From the NCBI GenBank assembly GCA_004172935.1, contig SDZD01000041.1, positions 1-56,399 of the forward strand: a stretch of 56,399 nucleotides of DNA, read 5' to 3'. Numbering within the stretch: position 1 is the stretch's first letter; each line of letters opens with the position of its first letter. The stretch is from a bacterium (lineage in GTDB: Bacteria > Armatimonadota > Abditibacteriia > Abditibacteriales > Abditibacteriaceae). Below are positions 49,589-56,399 of the stretch, one piece after another. The notes beneath the pieces were generated by a model, which ran no database searches, was not told where the DNA came from, and worked only from the letters and a program-made list of their open reading frames with translations. Made by a program: the position numbers and the translations under genes.

Positions 49589-50668
49589 TCATCCCCCCAA
49601 CGAAAACTCATCGCGGTGAATCGCTTCCGGCGCTACATCGCGCCCCAGAATCGCCGCCAGTTCACTCGATTTGTGCCCCGCGATGCGGCGCAATTCATCG
49701 TCCGAAAAGCGCACCACGCCGCGCCCGATTTCGCCGCGTTCATCGCGCACGCTCACCAGCGAGCCGCTGCCAAATTCGCCTTCCACCGTTTCGATACCAA
49801 CTGGCAACAGCGAAGAACCGCGTTCTTCCAGCGCTGCGCGTGCGCAAATGTTCAGGTGCAAAGTGCCCTCGATACGGCGGCTATGTGCCAGCCACGATTT
49901 GCGCGCGTTCAAGCGTCCTTCGCTCGAAACCAGAAAGCGCGTCCCGATGGTTTCGCCGCGGGCCACGCGCAGCACCACATCGGCGGCACGCCCCTGCGCG
50001 ATCACCATTTCGCACCCTGCGCGCGTCGAAATACGCGCCGCTTCCAGCTTGGTTCGCATTCCGCCCGTGCCGCCAATCGAACCGGCGCCGCCCGCCGCCG
50101 CCTCGATTTCGGGAGTGATTGCCTCAATGATCGCTTCAGGCGTGCTGTTGCCGGGCAGGTAAAACCCATCGACATCGCTTAACAGCAACACCTTGTCGGC
50201 TCCCACTACCAAACCCGATAGCGCCGCCAATGTGTCGTTGTCACCAACGCGAATTTCTTCGGTTGCCACTGTGTCGTTTTCGTTGATGATGGGCACTACT
50301 CCCCATGCGAACAACTGGTTCGAGGTGTGCCGCGCATTCAAAAAGCGCCGACGGTCGCCCAAATCGGCGCGCGTCAGCAGCATCTGCGCGACATGTAAAT
50401 CTTCTTCGCCCAGCGCTTGCCGATAGGCGCGCATCAGCAGCGATTGCCCTATGGCTGCCGCCGCCTGTTTTTCTGCCAGGTGCAGGGCGCGCTCCCGCTT
50501 CAGCACATTGAGGCCCGCGCGCACCGCCCCCGAAGTCACCACGACGCTTTGCCAGCCCTCGCCGCGCAATATCTTGATCTGGCGCGCTAAGCCGCGCAAA
50601 AATTGGTCGTCAATCGCCCCATCCCGAACCAATGTCGAGGTGCCGATTTTAATAACGATGGTTTTCAT
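49589..50668 (-). CDS. proB: Glutamate 5-kinase
   Basis: A 359-residue enzyme that phosphorylates glutamate with ATP in the first step of proline synthesis. The amino-acid kinase domain (1-255) has VIKIGTSTL, VVVTSGAVRAGL, IINENDTVATEEIRVGDNDTLAA and GTGGMRTKLEAA; the C-terminal PUA domain (about 272-359) includes SSLLPVGI and GRGVVRFSDDELRRIAG. The ATG at 50668 starts directly with the kinase domain. It follows obg by 92 bases with a strong inverted repeat between them. proA is not adjacent; on the 3' side come repeats and an esterase. Confidence 0.96.
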   Translation of the reverse strand: MKTIVIKIGTSTLVRDGAIDDQFLRGLARQIKILRGEGWQSVVVTSGAVRAGLNVLKRERALHLAEKQAAAAIGQSLLMRAYRQALGEEDLHVAQMLLTRADLGDRRRFLNARHTSNQLFAWGVVPIINENDTVATEEIRVGDNDTLAALSGLVVGADKVLLLSDVDGFYLPGNSTPEAIIEAITPEIEAAAGGAGSIGGTGGMRTKLEAARISTRAGCEMVIAQGRAADVVLRVARGETIGTRFLVSSEGRLNARKSWLAHSRRIEGTLHLNICARAALEERGSSLLPVGIETVEGEFGSGSLVSVRDERGEIGRGVVRFSDDELRRIAGHKSSELAAILGRDVAPEAIHRDEFSLGG

Positions 50669-50684
50669 ATTGAGGCCGTATTTC

Positions 50685-50745
50685 AGAAGGGAAGGGGGAG
50701 TGAACACAAATTGAGCCGTACCTCGCTCACTCCCCCTTCCCTTCT
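50685..50745. repeat. Perfect 19-bp inverted repeat between obg and proB
   Basis: The arm at 50685-50703 (AGAAGGGAAGGGGGAGTGA) is exactly complementary to 50727-50745, with a 23-base loop. It would form a strong hairpin in the obg-proB transcript, ending 16 bases before the proB start. It could act as terminator, attenuator or mobile repeat; there is no T-run. Confidence 0.75.
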
Positions 50746-50760
50746 ACTCCTCTACTGTAA

Positions 50761-52053
50761 TTACTCACTGAATTCGAAGGACATGTCGCCAAAGTGGACG
50801 GTGTCGCCATATTTGACGCCCTTCTTCTTCATTTCTTCCAATACGCCGCCGCGTTCGAGGATGCGGTGGACATATAACATCGCTTCGGTGTTCTTCGTGT
50901 CGAATCGTCCCAGCAATCGAACAAACGGGCCGCCCTCGATTTCCCATTCGCTCTTGCCATCGGCAAAGCGCGCGCTTTCGCGAACTTCCAACGGTGGGTC
51001 GGTTTCCACGCGCGTAATCACAATCGGCGCCACCTGTGTTTCGGTGCGGCGACGGTTCACTTCCTCGGCGACATGATCCCACGCCCGCCACATCAATTCC
51101 TCTAAACCTTCGCCAGTCGCGGCAGAAATCGCGAACACCTCGAAGCCGAGTGCTTCGATTTGCTTCTGCACTTTCTCGGCGATGGCACGCGATTCATCAT
51201 CGACGATGTCCATTTTAGTAATCGCCACCAACTGGGGCCGCTCCAAAAGTTGCGGATTCCACATCTTCAGTTCGCGGTTGATGCTCAAAAAGTTGCGATA
51301 CGCTTTGGGGGCCAGCGGGTCGACGAGGTGAATAAACACCGGAGCGCGTTCGATGTGTTTCAGGAACTGATGCCCCAATCCCGACCCCTTGTGAGCGCCG
51401 CGAATAAGACCCGGAATGTCGGCAGCAACAAAGCTACGGGCGTTATCTAATCGAACAACTCCTAAGTTGGGGACAAGTGTTGTAAAGGGATAATCGGCAA
51501 TTTTGGGCTTCGCCGCCGAAATCGCCGCGATAAGCGTCGACTTTCCGGCGTTCGGCAACCCTATGAGCGCGATGTCGGCCAACAGCTTCAGCGACAGCTT
51601 GATCAGGCGTTCTTTCCCCAGTTGTCCCATCTCGGCGAATTTGGGCGCTTGGCGCGACGAAGTCGAAAAGTGCGTGTTGCCACGCCCACCCAAACCGCCG
51701 GGCGATGCCACATACTCCTGCCCTTCTACTAATAAGTCCGCCAACAATTGGCCGCTATTCTGGTCGAATACCTGCGTGCCCAGCGGAACTGGAATCACCA
51801 CTGCATTGCCATCGCTGCCCTTGCGGCGGCTACCCTGGCCGTGACGCCCACGTCCGCCTTTGTGGTGACGCACTCGCGAAAGTTCGAGCAGCGTCTTGCG
51901 ATGTGCGTCGGCTCTCAGAATCACGTCGCCACCTTTGCCGCCATCTCCTCCTGAGGGGCCTCCCATTGGCACATATTTCTCTCGGCGGAAGGCCACAATA
52001 CCATTGCCGCCGTCGCCACCTTTAACTTCAATATTCGCTTCGTCTACAAACAT
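50761..52053 (-). CDS. obgE: Obg GTPase with OCT domain
   Basis: A 430-residue ribosome-associated GTPase. The glycine-rich Obg fold is at 1-158 (MFVDEANIEVKGGDGGNG, GGPSGGDGGKGGDV). G1 GLPNAGKST is at 165-173, followed by the TTLVPNLGVV switch, G3 DIPGLIRGAH, G4 TKMD and the SAATGEG loop. The C-terminal OCT domain (about 355-425) ends VKYGDTVHFGDMSFEF. The ATG at 52053 is certain from the conserved N-terminus; the frame extends upstream only because no stop occurs. The obg-proB order is common in bacteria. Confidence 0.97.
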   Translation of the reverse strand: MFVDEANIEVKGGDGGNGIVAFRREKYVPMGGPSGGDGGKGGDVILRADAHRKTLLELSRVRHHKGGRGRHGQGSRRKGSDGNAVVIPVPLGTQVFDQNSGQLLADLLVEGQEYVASPGGLGGRGNTHFSTSSRQAPKFAEMGQLGKERLIKLSLKLLADIALIGLPNAGKSTLIAAISAAKPKIADYPFTTLVPNLGVVRLDNARSFVAADIPGLIRGAHKGSGLGHQFLKHIERAPVFIHLVDPLAPKAYRNFLSINRELKMWNPQLLERPQLVAITKMDIVDDESRAIAEKVQKQIEALGFEVFAISAATGEGLEELMWRAWDHVAEEVNRRRTETQVAPIVITRVETDPPLEVRESARFADGKSEWEIEGGPFVRLLGRFDTKNTEAMLYVHRILERGGVLEEMKKKGVKYGDTVHFGDMSFEFSE

Positions 52054-52165
52054 AGCCTTCTTCTCACGAGTGAAAAGCCAGTTTGACCCCAAATTCTGGT
52101 AGAAATGCCGGGAAATGTGGATTTGCACGCAACTCGGTTGCTCAAAAACATTCAAACCTTCGCTC

Positions 52166-52600
52166 ATGTTTTCACTTTGGCGCGGCACAGGCGCCGTGCT
52201 TTTGGTTTTTAGCGCCCTCTGGTTTGCAGGTTGCGGCGGCGGCAATAGCGGCCCCACACCAACTCCAACCAATACACCTAGACCAACCGCGACAGGTACG
52301 CCAACTTCCGGTAACCTCATCATTGTGAGGTTGCGCGATTCAAGTGGGACTGTTGTTGATGGAGTTGTATCGCTAGTGGTGGGGAACGACACATTCCGAT
52401 TGGGAACGACGAGCGGGCAGGCTTCATTCGCGGGATTCATCGCGGGAAACTACTCCGCATCGGCCCTCGTTAATGGTCGCACCCAGAGCAAAACATTTGC
52501 AGCGACAAACGGAACAACGACTGTTGATCTGGTATTTCCAACGGGAATTACACCGACTCCTGCTGGTACAATTCCACCACCACCATTCGGGGAAGAATAA
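52166..52600 (+). CDS. Lipoprotein with Thr/Pro-rich linker
   Basis: A 144-residue protein with a lipoprotein signal (AVLLVFSALWFAGC, lipobox FAGC), then a TPTPTNTPRPTATGTPTSG linker and a beta-sandwich-like domain of about 75 residues (LIIVRLRDSSGTVVDGVVSLVVGN, FAGFIAGNYSASALVNG) of the carboxypeptidase-regulatory type. It is divergent from obg across 112 bases, and the related larger lipoprotein follows. Confidence 0.78.
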   Translation: MFSLWRGTGAVLLVFSALWFAGCGGGNSGPTPTPTNTPRPTATGTPTSGNLIIVRLRDSSGTVVDGVVSLVVGNDTFRLGTTSGQASFAGFIAGNYSASALVNGRTQSKTFAATNGTTTVDLVFPTGITPTPAGTIPPPPFGEE

Positions 52601-52711
52601 AAGGTATCGGTTTTTAGCTACTTGCTTTAAACTGGCGCCGAATTTTGGCCCAAACGTGCGGATTTGGGGCGAGAGTTCGCCCGTAAATCGGTTCCACTTC
52701 GGTTTAGACCA

Positions 52712-53770
52712 ATGACTACGAAACGACTTCCTTTTAAAGCCTCTACGCTTTGCGCCAGCGGCACTCTGTTAGTTCTGGGCGGCTTCTTGGCCCTCAACCT
52801 CGCCGGTTGCGGCGGTGGCGGCGGCGGCATCGGCCAACCGACACCCATCCCTGGCACAACAGCTACTCCTGTTCCGGCGTCAATTCAATTCTTGTTGCAA
52901 TTGACTGACGGCATAACGGCCACTGGTGGCAACGTCACGCTGACTTCGGCCAGCGGTCGCTCCTACACAGCAACGGCCAACACCCAGGGACTTGCCAGCA
53001 TTCGCAACGTTGTTCCCGGTACATACACGCTGGTCTTCAACGTGAAACAGCCGAACGGTACTCTCGTACCCACCACACGCTCGATCACCATCTCCTCGCC
53101 CACCTCTTCGGGCGTGCAAACCTTCACCATCCGTCAGGGCGATACCGGGACTTCCAATCCTTTCACCATCACCGGACGCATCTTGCTTAACCCTGCTGGT
53201 GTTAACGATCCCGATGGCAATTCGAACACTCCCGACTGCGCTACGGTTGTTACACCAATCACCGATGCGGTTATCATCACTGTTCGCGACCTGAACGCGG
53301 TTAATGGCACACCTATCATCGCTCAGGTTGTCCGTCCGGCCCAATCTGCCGACACAGTTGGAACGCAGCGCGGCTTGTATTCGATTAGCATTCCTTACCA
53401 GCCCCGTTCCTTCCAGGTCGAGGTTCGCAACTCGAACGATGCTCCGTTCGCTGGTTTGAGCGCATTGACTTCGTTCCCGACAACGGTTACCACCGTGGCC
53501 AACGTGGACGTTTGCACCAATAACTCGAACACGCCGCCAACACCCGGTGTTACAGCGACGCCAACCAGCACGCCATTCGCGACTGCAACAACGGTCGGTA
53601 CACCTTCGGCAACAGCAACCAACACACCAGTTGCGAACCCAACGGCGACGCCAACGGTGGCTCCGACCAATACACCACAGCCGACTGCGACACCGCAGCC
53701 GACGAACACGCCGGTCGCGACCAATACACCAAACCCTAACCAAACCCCGACCAGCACACCAACGGGATAA
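52712..53770 (+). CDS. Lipoprotein with TPT-rich C-terminal tail
   Basis: A 352-residue protein with signal and lipobox (FLALNLAGC) followed by six Gly. Two beta-rich domains follow: residues about 50-140 (LLQLTDGITATGGNVTLTSASGRSYTATAN, related to the small lipoprotein upstream) and about 150-270. The tail from about 275 is a low-complexity TPT/NTP repeat (TATPTVAPTNTPQPTATP...), of the sort that spans the wall or holds protein away from the membrane. The ATG at 52712 starts the signal peptide. Confidence 0.8.
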   Translation: MTTKRLPFKASTLCASGTLLVLGGFLALNLAGCGGGGGGIGQPTPIPGTTATPVPASIQFLLQLTDGITATGGNVTLTSASGRSYTATANTQGLASIRNVVPGTYTLVFNVKQPNGTLVPTTRSITISSPTSSGVQTFTIRQGDTGTSNPFTITGRILLNPAGVNDPDGNSNTPDCATVVTPITDAVIITVRDLNAVNGTPIIAQVVRPAQSADTVGTQRGLYSISIPYQPRSFQVEVRNSNDAPFAGLSALTSFPTTVTTVANVDVCTNNSNTPPTPGVTATPTSTPFATATTVGTPSATATNTPVANPTATPTVAPTNTPQPTATPQPTNTPVATNTPNPNQTPTSTPTG

Positions 53771-53838
53771 CCATTGGAACTGCTCTCTTCAGGAGGGCAA
53801 CGCCAAAAAGCGAAAATTTTTTGGCGGAGAGCGAAAAG

Positions 53839-53875
53839 AAAACACCGTCTCGCACGAGACGGTGTTTTCTTTTGT
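53839..53875 (+). terminator. Terminator of the TPT-tail lipoprotein gene
   Basis: AAAACACCGTCTCG with its complement across a CAC loop and TTTTCTTTT at the end, 69 bases after the stop. Confidence 0.88.
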
Positions 53876-53911
53876 CTTATTTCCCCGAAACTATGTTCTC
53901 GACTTTCTCTT

Positions 53912-54640
53912 ATGTCCCTTTCGTCGCCCGCTTCGCATTCTTCGCCCGCTGTTCTGCGGCGAGCGCAGCAACGTTTGTGGATGCGGCGCGGAGGTATGTT
54001 GGCAGGAGCGGGAGTTGTAATTGTGGTTGGTTGGTGGGGATTTCAAGACGATGAAATTTCGCCCGTGACCCCCGAAGAGGTGTCACCCCTCATGGCCGAG
54101 CAAACCCGCCAGACGGTCAGCAAAGACGGCAAACGCCTTTGGCAATTCGACGCCGCCCGCATCGAACTCTCTCCCGATGGAGGGCAAACCTTCGCCCACC
54201 GCGTTACCAATGGCATCTTCTTCCGCGACGAAAAACCGTTCCTACACCTCTCAGCCCGCTTGGTTCATCTGGAAAACGCCTCCAATAATCTCGAAGCCAC
54301 GGGCGGCGTGAAAGCGACAGGTGATGATCGCTTCTCCGTATCCTCGCGTTTAGTACGCTGGAACTACGCCCAGAAAAGCCTGTCCTGTCCCACCGCTGTC
54401 AAAGCCCAACTGCGCGATTTCTCTTTCGACGCCCCTCGCCTCAAATACCAGTGGGATACAGGCGCCCTCACCTGTGAACAACCCATCGAACTGCGAGCGC
54501 CCGGTATTCGTCTGGGAGCTAAACGACTCAACGCTTCCACCAAAACGCGCGTGTTAGAACTGGGCGGCGGAGTCCACCTATCGTTCGATACCACCAAGAT
54601 TCGGCCCGAAAAGCTCAAGAATTTGCTCTCTATACCCTGA
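53912..54640 (+). CDS. lptC: LptC-like lipopolysaccharide transport protein
   Basis: A 242-residue protein anchored by one N-terminal helix (MLAGAGVVIVVGWWGF, residues about 29-44). The rest is a jellyroll of short strands (LWQFDAARIELSPDGG, THRVTNGIFFRDEKPFLHLSA, ASNNLEATGGVKATG), the pattern of LptC/DUF1239, which connects the LptB2FG extractor to LptA. Identity to known LptC is low, as usual; the call rests on fold pattern and position. The ATG at 53912 gives the anchor; a frame to 53774 starts before the terminator of the previous gene. The TGATG junction couples it to lptA. Confidence 0.78.
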   Translation: MSLSSPASHSSPAVLRRAQQRLWMRRGGMLAGAGVVIVVGWWGFQDDEISPVTPEEVSPLMAEQTRQTVSKDGKRLWQFDAARIELSPDGGQTFAHRVTNGIFFRDEKPFLHLSARLVHLENASNNLEATGGVKATGDDRFSVSSRLVRWNYAQKSLSCPTAVKAQLRDFSFDAPRLKYQWDTGALTCEQPIELRAPGIRLGAKRLNASTKTRVLELGGGVHLSFDTTKIRPEKLKNLLSIP

Positions 54641-55599
54641 TGAAACTCTCGCTTCGTTTTTGTCTGCCGCTGTTGGCGTTGGCGCCTCTGGTCGCTTTCG
54701 CGCAGCCCAAAAAGCCCGCATCCCCCGTTGCCGCCCCGCAGCCCGCCAAAGCAGGGGGAGGAGGTCAGGTAGACATCACCAACGCCCCCGATGGCACCGC
54801 CACCTACGACGACGCGCAAGGAGTGGCGCGCCTCACCAAAGATGTCGTCATCACCCAGCGCGGCGAAAACCTCGTCGTCTACGCGCAACAGGCCGTCTAC
54901 AGCAACAAACTTAATCAGGCTACCGCGACGGGCCAACTGCGCGTCGTCACCCGCGACTCCACCATTAAGGGCCTCAACCTGCGCGCCGACTTTGACGAGC
55001 GCCGTTTCACCATCACTGGCAGCGTCGTCATCACCTCGCACGGTAAAAACGACGGTGCGGCAGCAGGACTGCGCGGCGAAGCCAACAAAAAGCCGATTCG
55101 CGTTCTGTGCAATCAAGTCGTGTGGGACTACGATACCCGTCAGGCTACCGCCACAGGTAACATTCAAATCTTTCAGGGAACCAACAAAGGCACCTGCGAC
55201 AAAATCATTTACGACGAAGCCCAGAACATCGTCATCCTCCAAGGCAACGTCCAATTCGGCGACGACCAGAATCGCACCTTCGTCGGCCAGGAAATCCGTG
55301 TCTACATCGAAGACAACACCGTCGCCTCCGATTCTCGCGTCCGCATCAAATTCCCCGAAAAAGCGGGTATGGCGGGCAACAACACAAGCGCAACGCCGCG
55401 TCCCGCCAAGACCCCTATGGCCCTGAAGCCCAAGCCCTTGCTTCCTCCCGACCTACTCGAAGGCTTCAAAACCCCTGCGGCCCCCGCAGTAACTCCGGCT
55501 GCTCCCGCCCCAACCGAAGAACCCATCCCCACTCAGGTTCCCGACGACCCAGCCGACGAGACTCCCAAAGAGGCGCCCAAGGAAGCTCCCAAACACTAG
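54640..55599 (+). CDS. lptA: LptA/OstA-like periplasmic protein, first copy
   Basis: A 319-residue protein with signal peptide (FCLPLLALAPLVAFAQ) and an OstA-type repeat of strands: GVARLTKDVVITQRGENLVVYAQQAVYSNKLNQATATGQLRVVTRD is a typical LptA ladder, continued by FTITGSVVITSHGK and ATATGNIQIFQGTN. The last 75 residues are Pro/Ala/Glu-rich. It starts within the lptC stop codon (TGATG). The protein would bridge the periplasm for LPS transport. A second copy follows after 30 bases. Confidence 0.86.
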   Translation: MKLSLRFCLPLLALAPLVAFAQPKKPASPVAAPQPAKAGGGGQVDITNAPDGTATYDDAQGVARLTKDVVITQRGENLVVYAQQAVYSNKLNQATATGQLRVVTRDSTIKGLNLRADFDERRFTITGSVVITSHGKNDGAAAGLRGEANKKPIRVLCNQVVWDYDTRQATATGNIQIFQGTNKGTCDKIIYDEAQNIVILQGNVQFGDDQNRTFVGQEIRVYIEDNTVASDSRVRIKFPEKAGMAGNNTSATPRPAKTPMALKPKPLLPPDLLEGFKTPAAPAVTPAAPAPTEEPIPTQVPDDPADETPKEAPKEAPKH

Positions 55600-55629
55600 A
55601 GGGCCATCTCTCAAATCATCTCCAGCCCG

Positions 55630-56399
55630 ATGAAACATTCCGTCTCTCTTTGTCTTGCCTTGTTGCCGCTTGTGCCATTGGTCGTTTTCGCCCAGCCCCA
55701 AAAAGCCCCTGCGCCAACAACTGGGGCAGGTGTAGTCGATATTGCCAATGGCCCCGGTGGAATCACAACCTACGATGGCGCCAAAGATATTGGCCACATG
55801 ACGAAGGACATCGTCATCACCCAGAAGGGCGAGAACCTCATCGTCTACGCTCAGGATGTCGTCTACAGCCGCAATAAAAATCAGGCCACCGCAACGGGCC
55901 AACTGCGCGTCTTGACCCGCGACTCCACCATTCGCGGCCAAAAGATTTTCGCCGATTTCAAAGCCCGTCAATTCATCATCTCCGGCAACGTCAGCATCAC
56001 CACCCACGGCAAAACCGATGGCGCCATGTCGGGCCTGCGCTCCGAAACCACCAACAAACCAGTGCGTGTCCTCTGCGACCGAGTGGTGTGGGAATACGAC
56101 ACCCGCCAGGCGACCGCCACTGGCAACATCCGCATGTCGCAAGGACCCAACAGCGGCACCTGCAACACCATCTTCTACGACGAACCCAGCAACACCATCG
56201 AACTTCAGGGTAATGTGCGTTTCATCGGCGAAAAAGGCCGCAACATGCGCAGCCAAAAAGTCACTTTCTACGTGAACAAAGACTTCGCTTTTTCCAATAG
56301 CCCCTCCAGAGTCTCAATCACCCAGACCGACGACCCCGAAACCCCGCGCGCCCCCAAACCAACCAAAACCTTCGACCCCGCTCCTTCAATCCCAGCCGA
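55630..56399 (+). CDS. lptA: LptA/OstA-like periplasmic protein, second copy (3' end beyond the window)
   Basis: 256 codons are visible before the right edge, with no stop. It has a signal peptide (CLALLPLVPLVVFAQP) and the same OstA ladder as the preceding gene: DIGHMTKDIVITQKGENLIVYAQDVVYSRNKNQATATGQLRVLTRD and DTRQATATGNIRMSQGPNSGTCN. Similarity covers the whole readable length, so it is a tandem duplicate, and the Pro-rich tail begins near residue 235. It lies 30 bases after the first copy. Confidence 0.88.
   Translation, partial: MKHSVSLCLALLPLVPLVVFAQPQKAPAPTTGAGVVDIANGPGGITTYDGAKDIGHMTKDIVITQKGENLIVYAQDVVYSRNKNQATATGQLRVLTRDSTIRGQKIFADFKARQFIISGNVSITTHGKTDGAMSGLRSETTNKPVRVLCDRVVWEYDTRQATATGNIRMSQGPNSGTCNTIFYDEPSNTIELQGNVRFIGEKGRNMRSQKVTFYVNKDFAFSNSPSRVSITQTDDPETPRAPKPTKTFDPAPSIPA

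Noticed and set aside
52880..53743. Minus-strand frame of 287 codons opposite the TPT-tail lipoprotein
   Set aside because: Arg/Cys/Trp-rich mirror of Thr/Pro codon repeats, no domain, no binding site.
54364..55254. Minus-strand frames opposite lptC/lptA (54364-55254, 55453-56256)
   Set aside because: Antisense shadows; the plus-strand frames carry signal peptides and OstA ladders.

Overview
The window looks like a piece of a diderm bacterial chromosome, most plausibly from the Armatimonadota/Abditibacteriota neighbourhood. That placement is inferred. It rests on five scattered pseudopilin genes of the H-x9-DG type, a copper-amine-oxidase-like stalk protein, lipoproteins with TPT-rich tails, and genes for outer-membrane lipopolysaccharide transport. 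No tRNA, rRNA, CRISPR array or transposase gene was seen.

Left part (1-22.6 kb): a cyclic beta-glucan synthase (N-terminal half, running off the left edge) is divergent from an M32 carboxypeptidase. A Wzm/Wzt polysaccharide exporter with a coupled glycosyltransferase follows. Next comes an apparent TPP riboswitch in front of a pseudopilin gene, a decayed small membrane-protein gene, a PadR regulator translationally coupled to a HAAS-type membrane protein, a lipoprotein, a DUF6941 protein and a secreted propeller-like protein. A large GH106-type glycosidase, another pseudopilin and a 770-residue surface protein close this part.

Middle part (22.6-43.9 kb): a response regulator/histidine kinase pair and two related tandem membrane proteins lead to a compact group made of an Anbu (proteasome-like) peptidase, an NYN-domain nuclease one base behind it, and a divergent transglutaminase-like protein. 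After a FAD-dependent amine oxidase, a DUF429 protein and a secreted protein, there is a minus-strand run of DUF58, TgpA-like transglutaminase, MoxR ATPase and two tandem paralogues of unknown function. A 48-codon DUF2256 gene is divergent from a YihY/BrkB membrane protein whose start lies nine bases away. It is followed by two tandem zinc-ribbon paralogues, an Nth-type DNA glycosylase and an unknown protein.

Right part (43.9-56.4 kb): a pseudopilin, the stalk-domain protein, a DUF2993/LmeA-like protein, a Tyr/Pro-rich secreted protein, another pseudopilin and an esterase. Then obg-proB on the minus strand with a perfect inverted repeat between them, two lipoproteins, and lptC-lptA plus a second lptA-like gene cut by the right edge.

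Many intergenic gaps hold strong hairpins (terminators) or dispersed repeat units: a GTAGGGGC...GCCC type, a CTCTGTG type and long inverted repeats. The parts most worth follow-up are the riboswitch-pseudopilin pairing, the Anbu-NYN-transglutaminase group, the two paralogues behind the MoxR/DUF58/transglutaminase genes, and the extra N-terminal domain of the glucan synthase.
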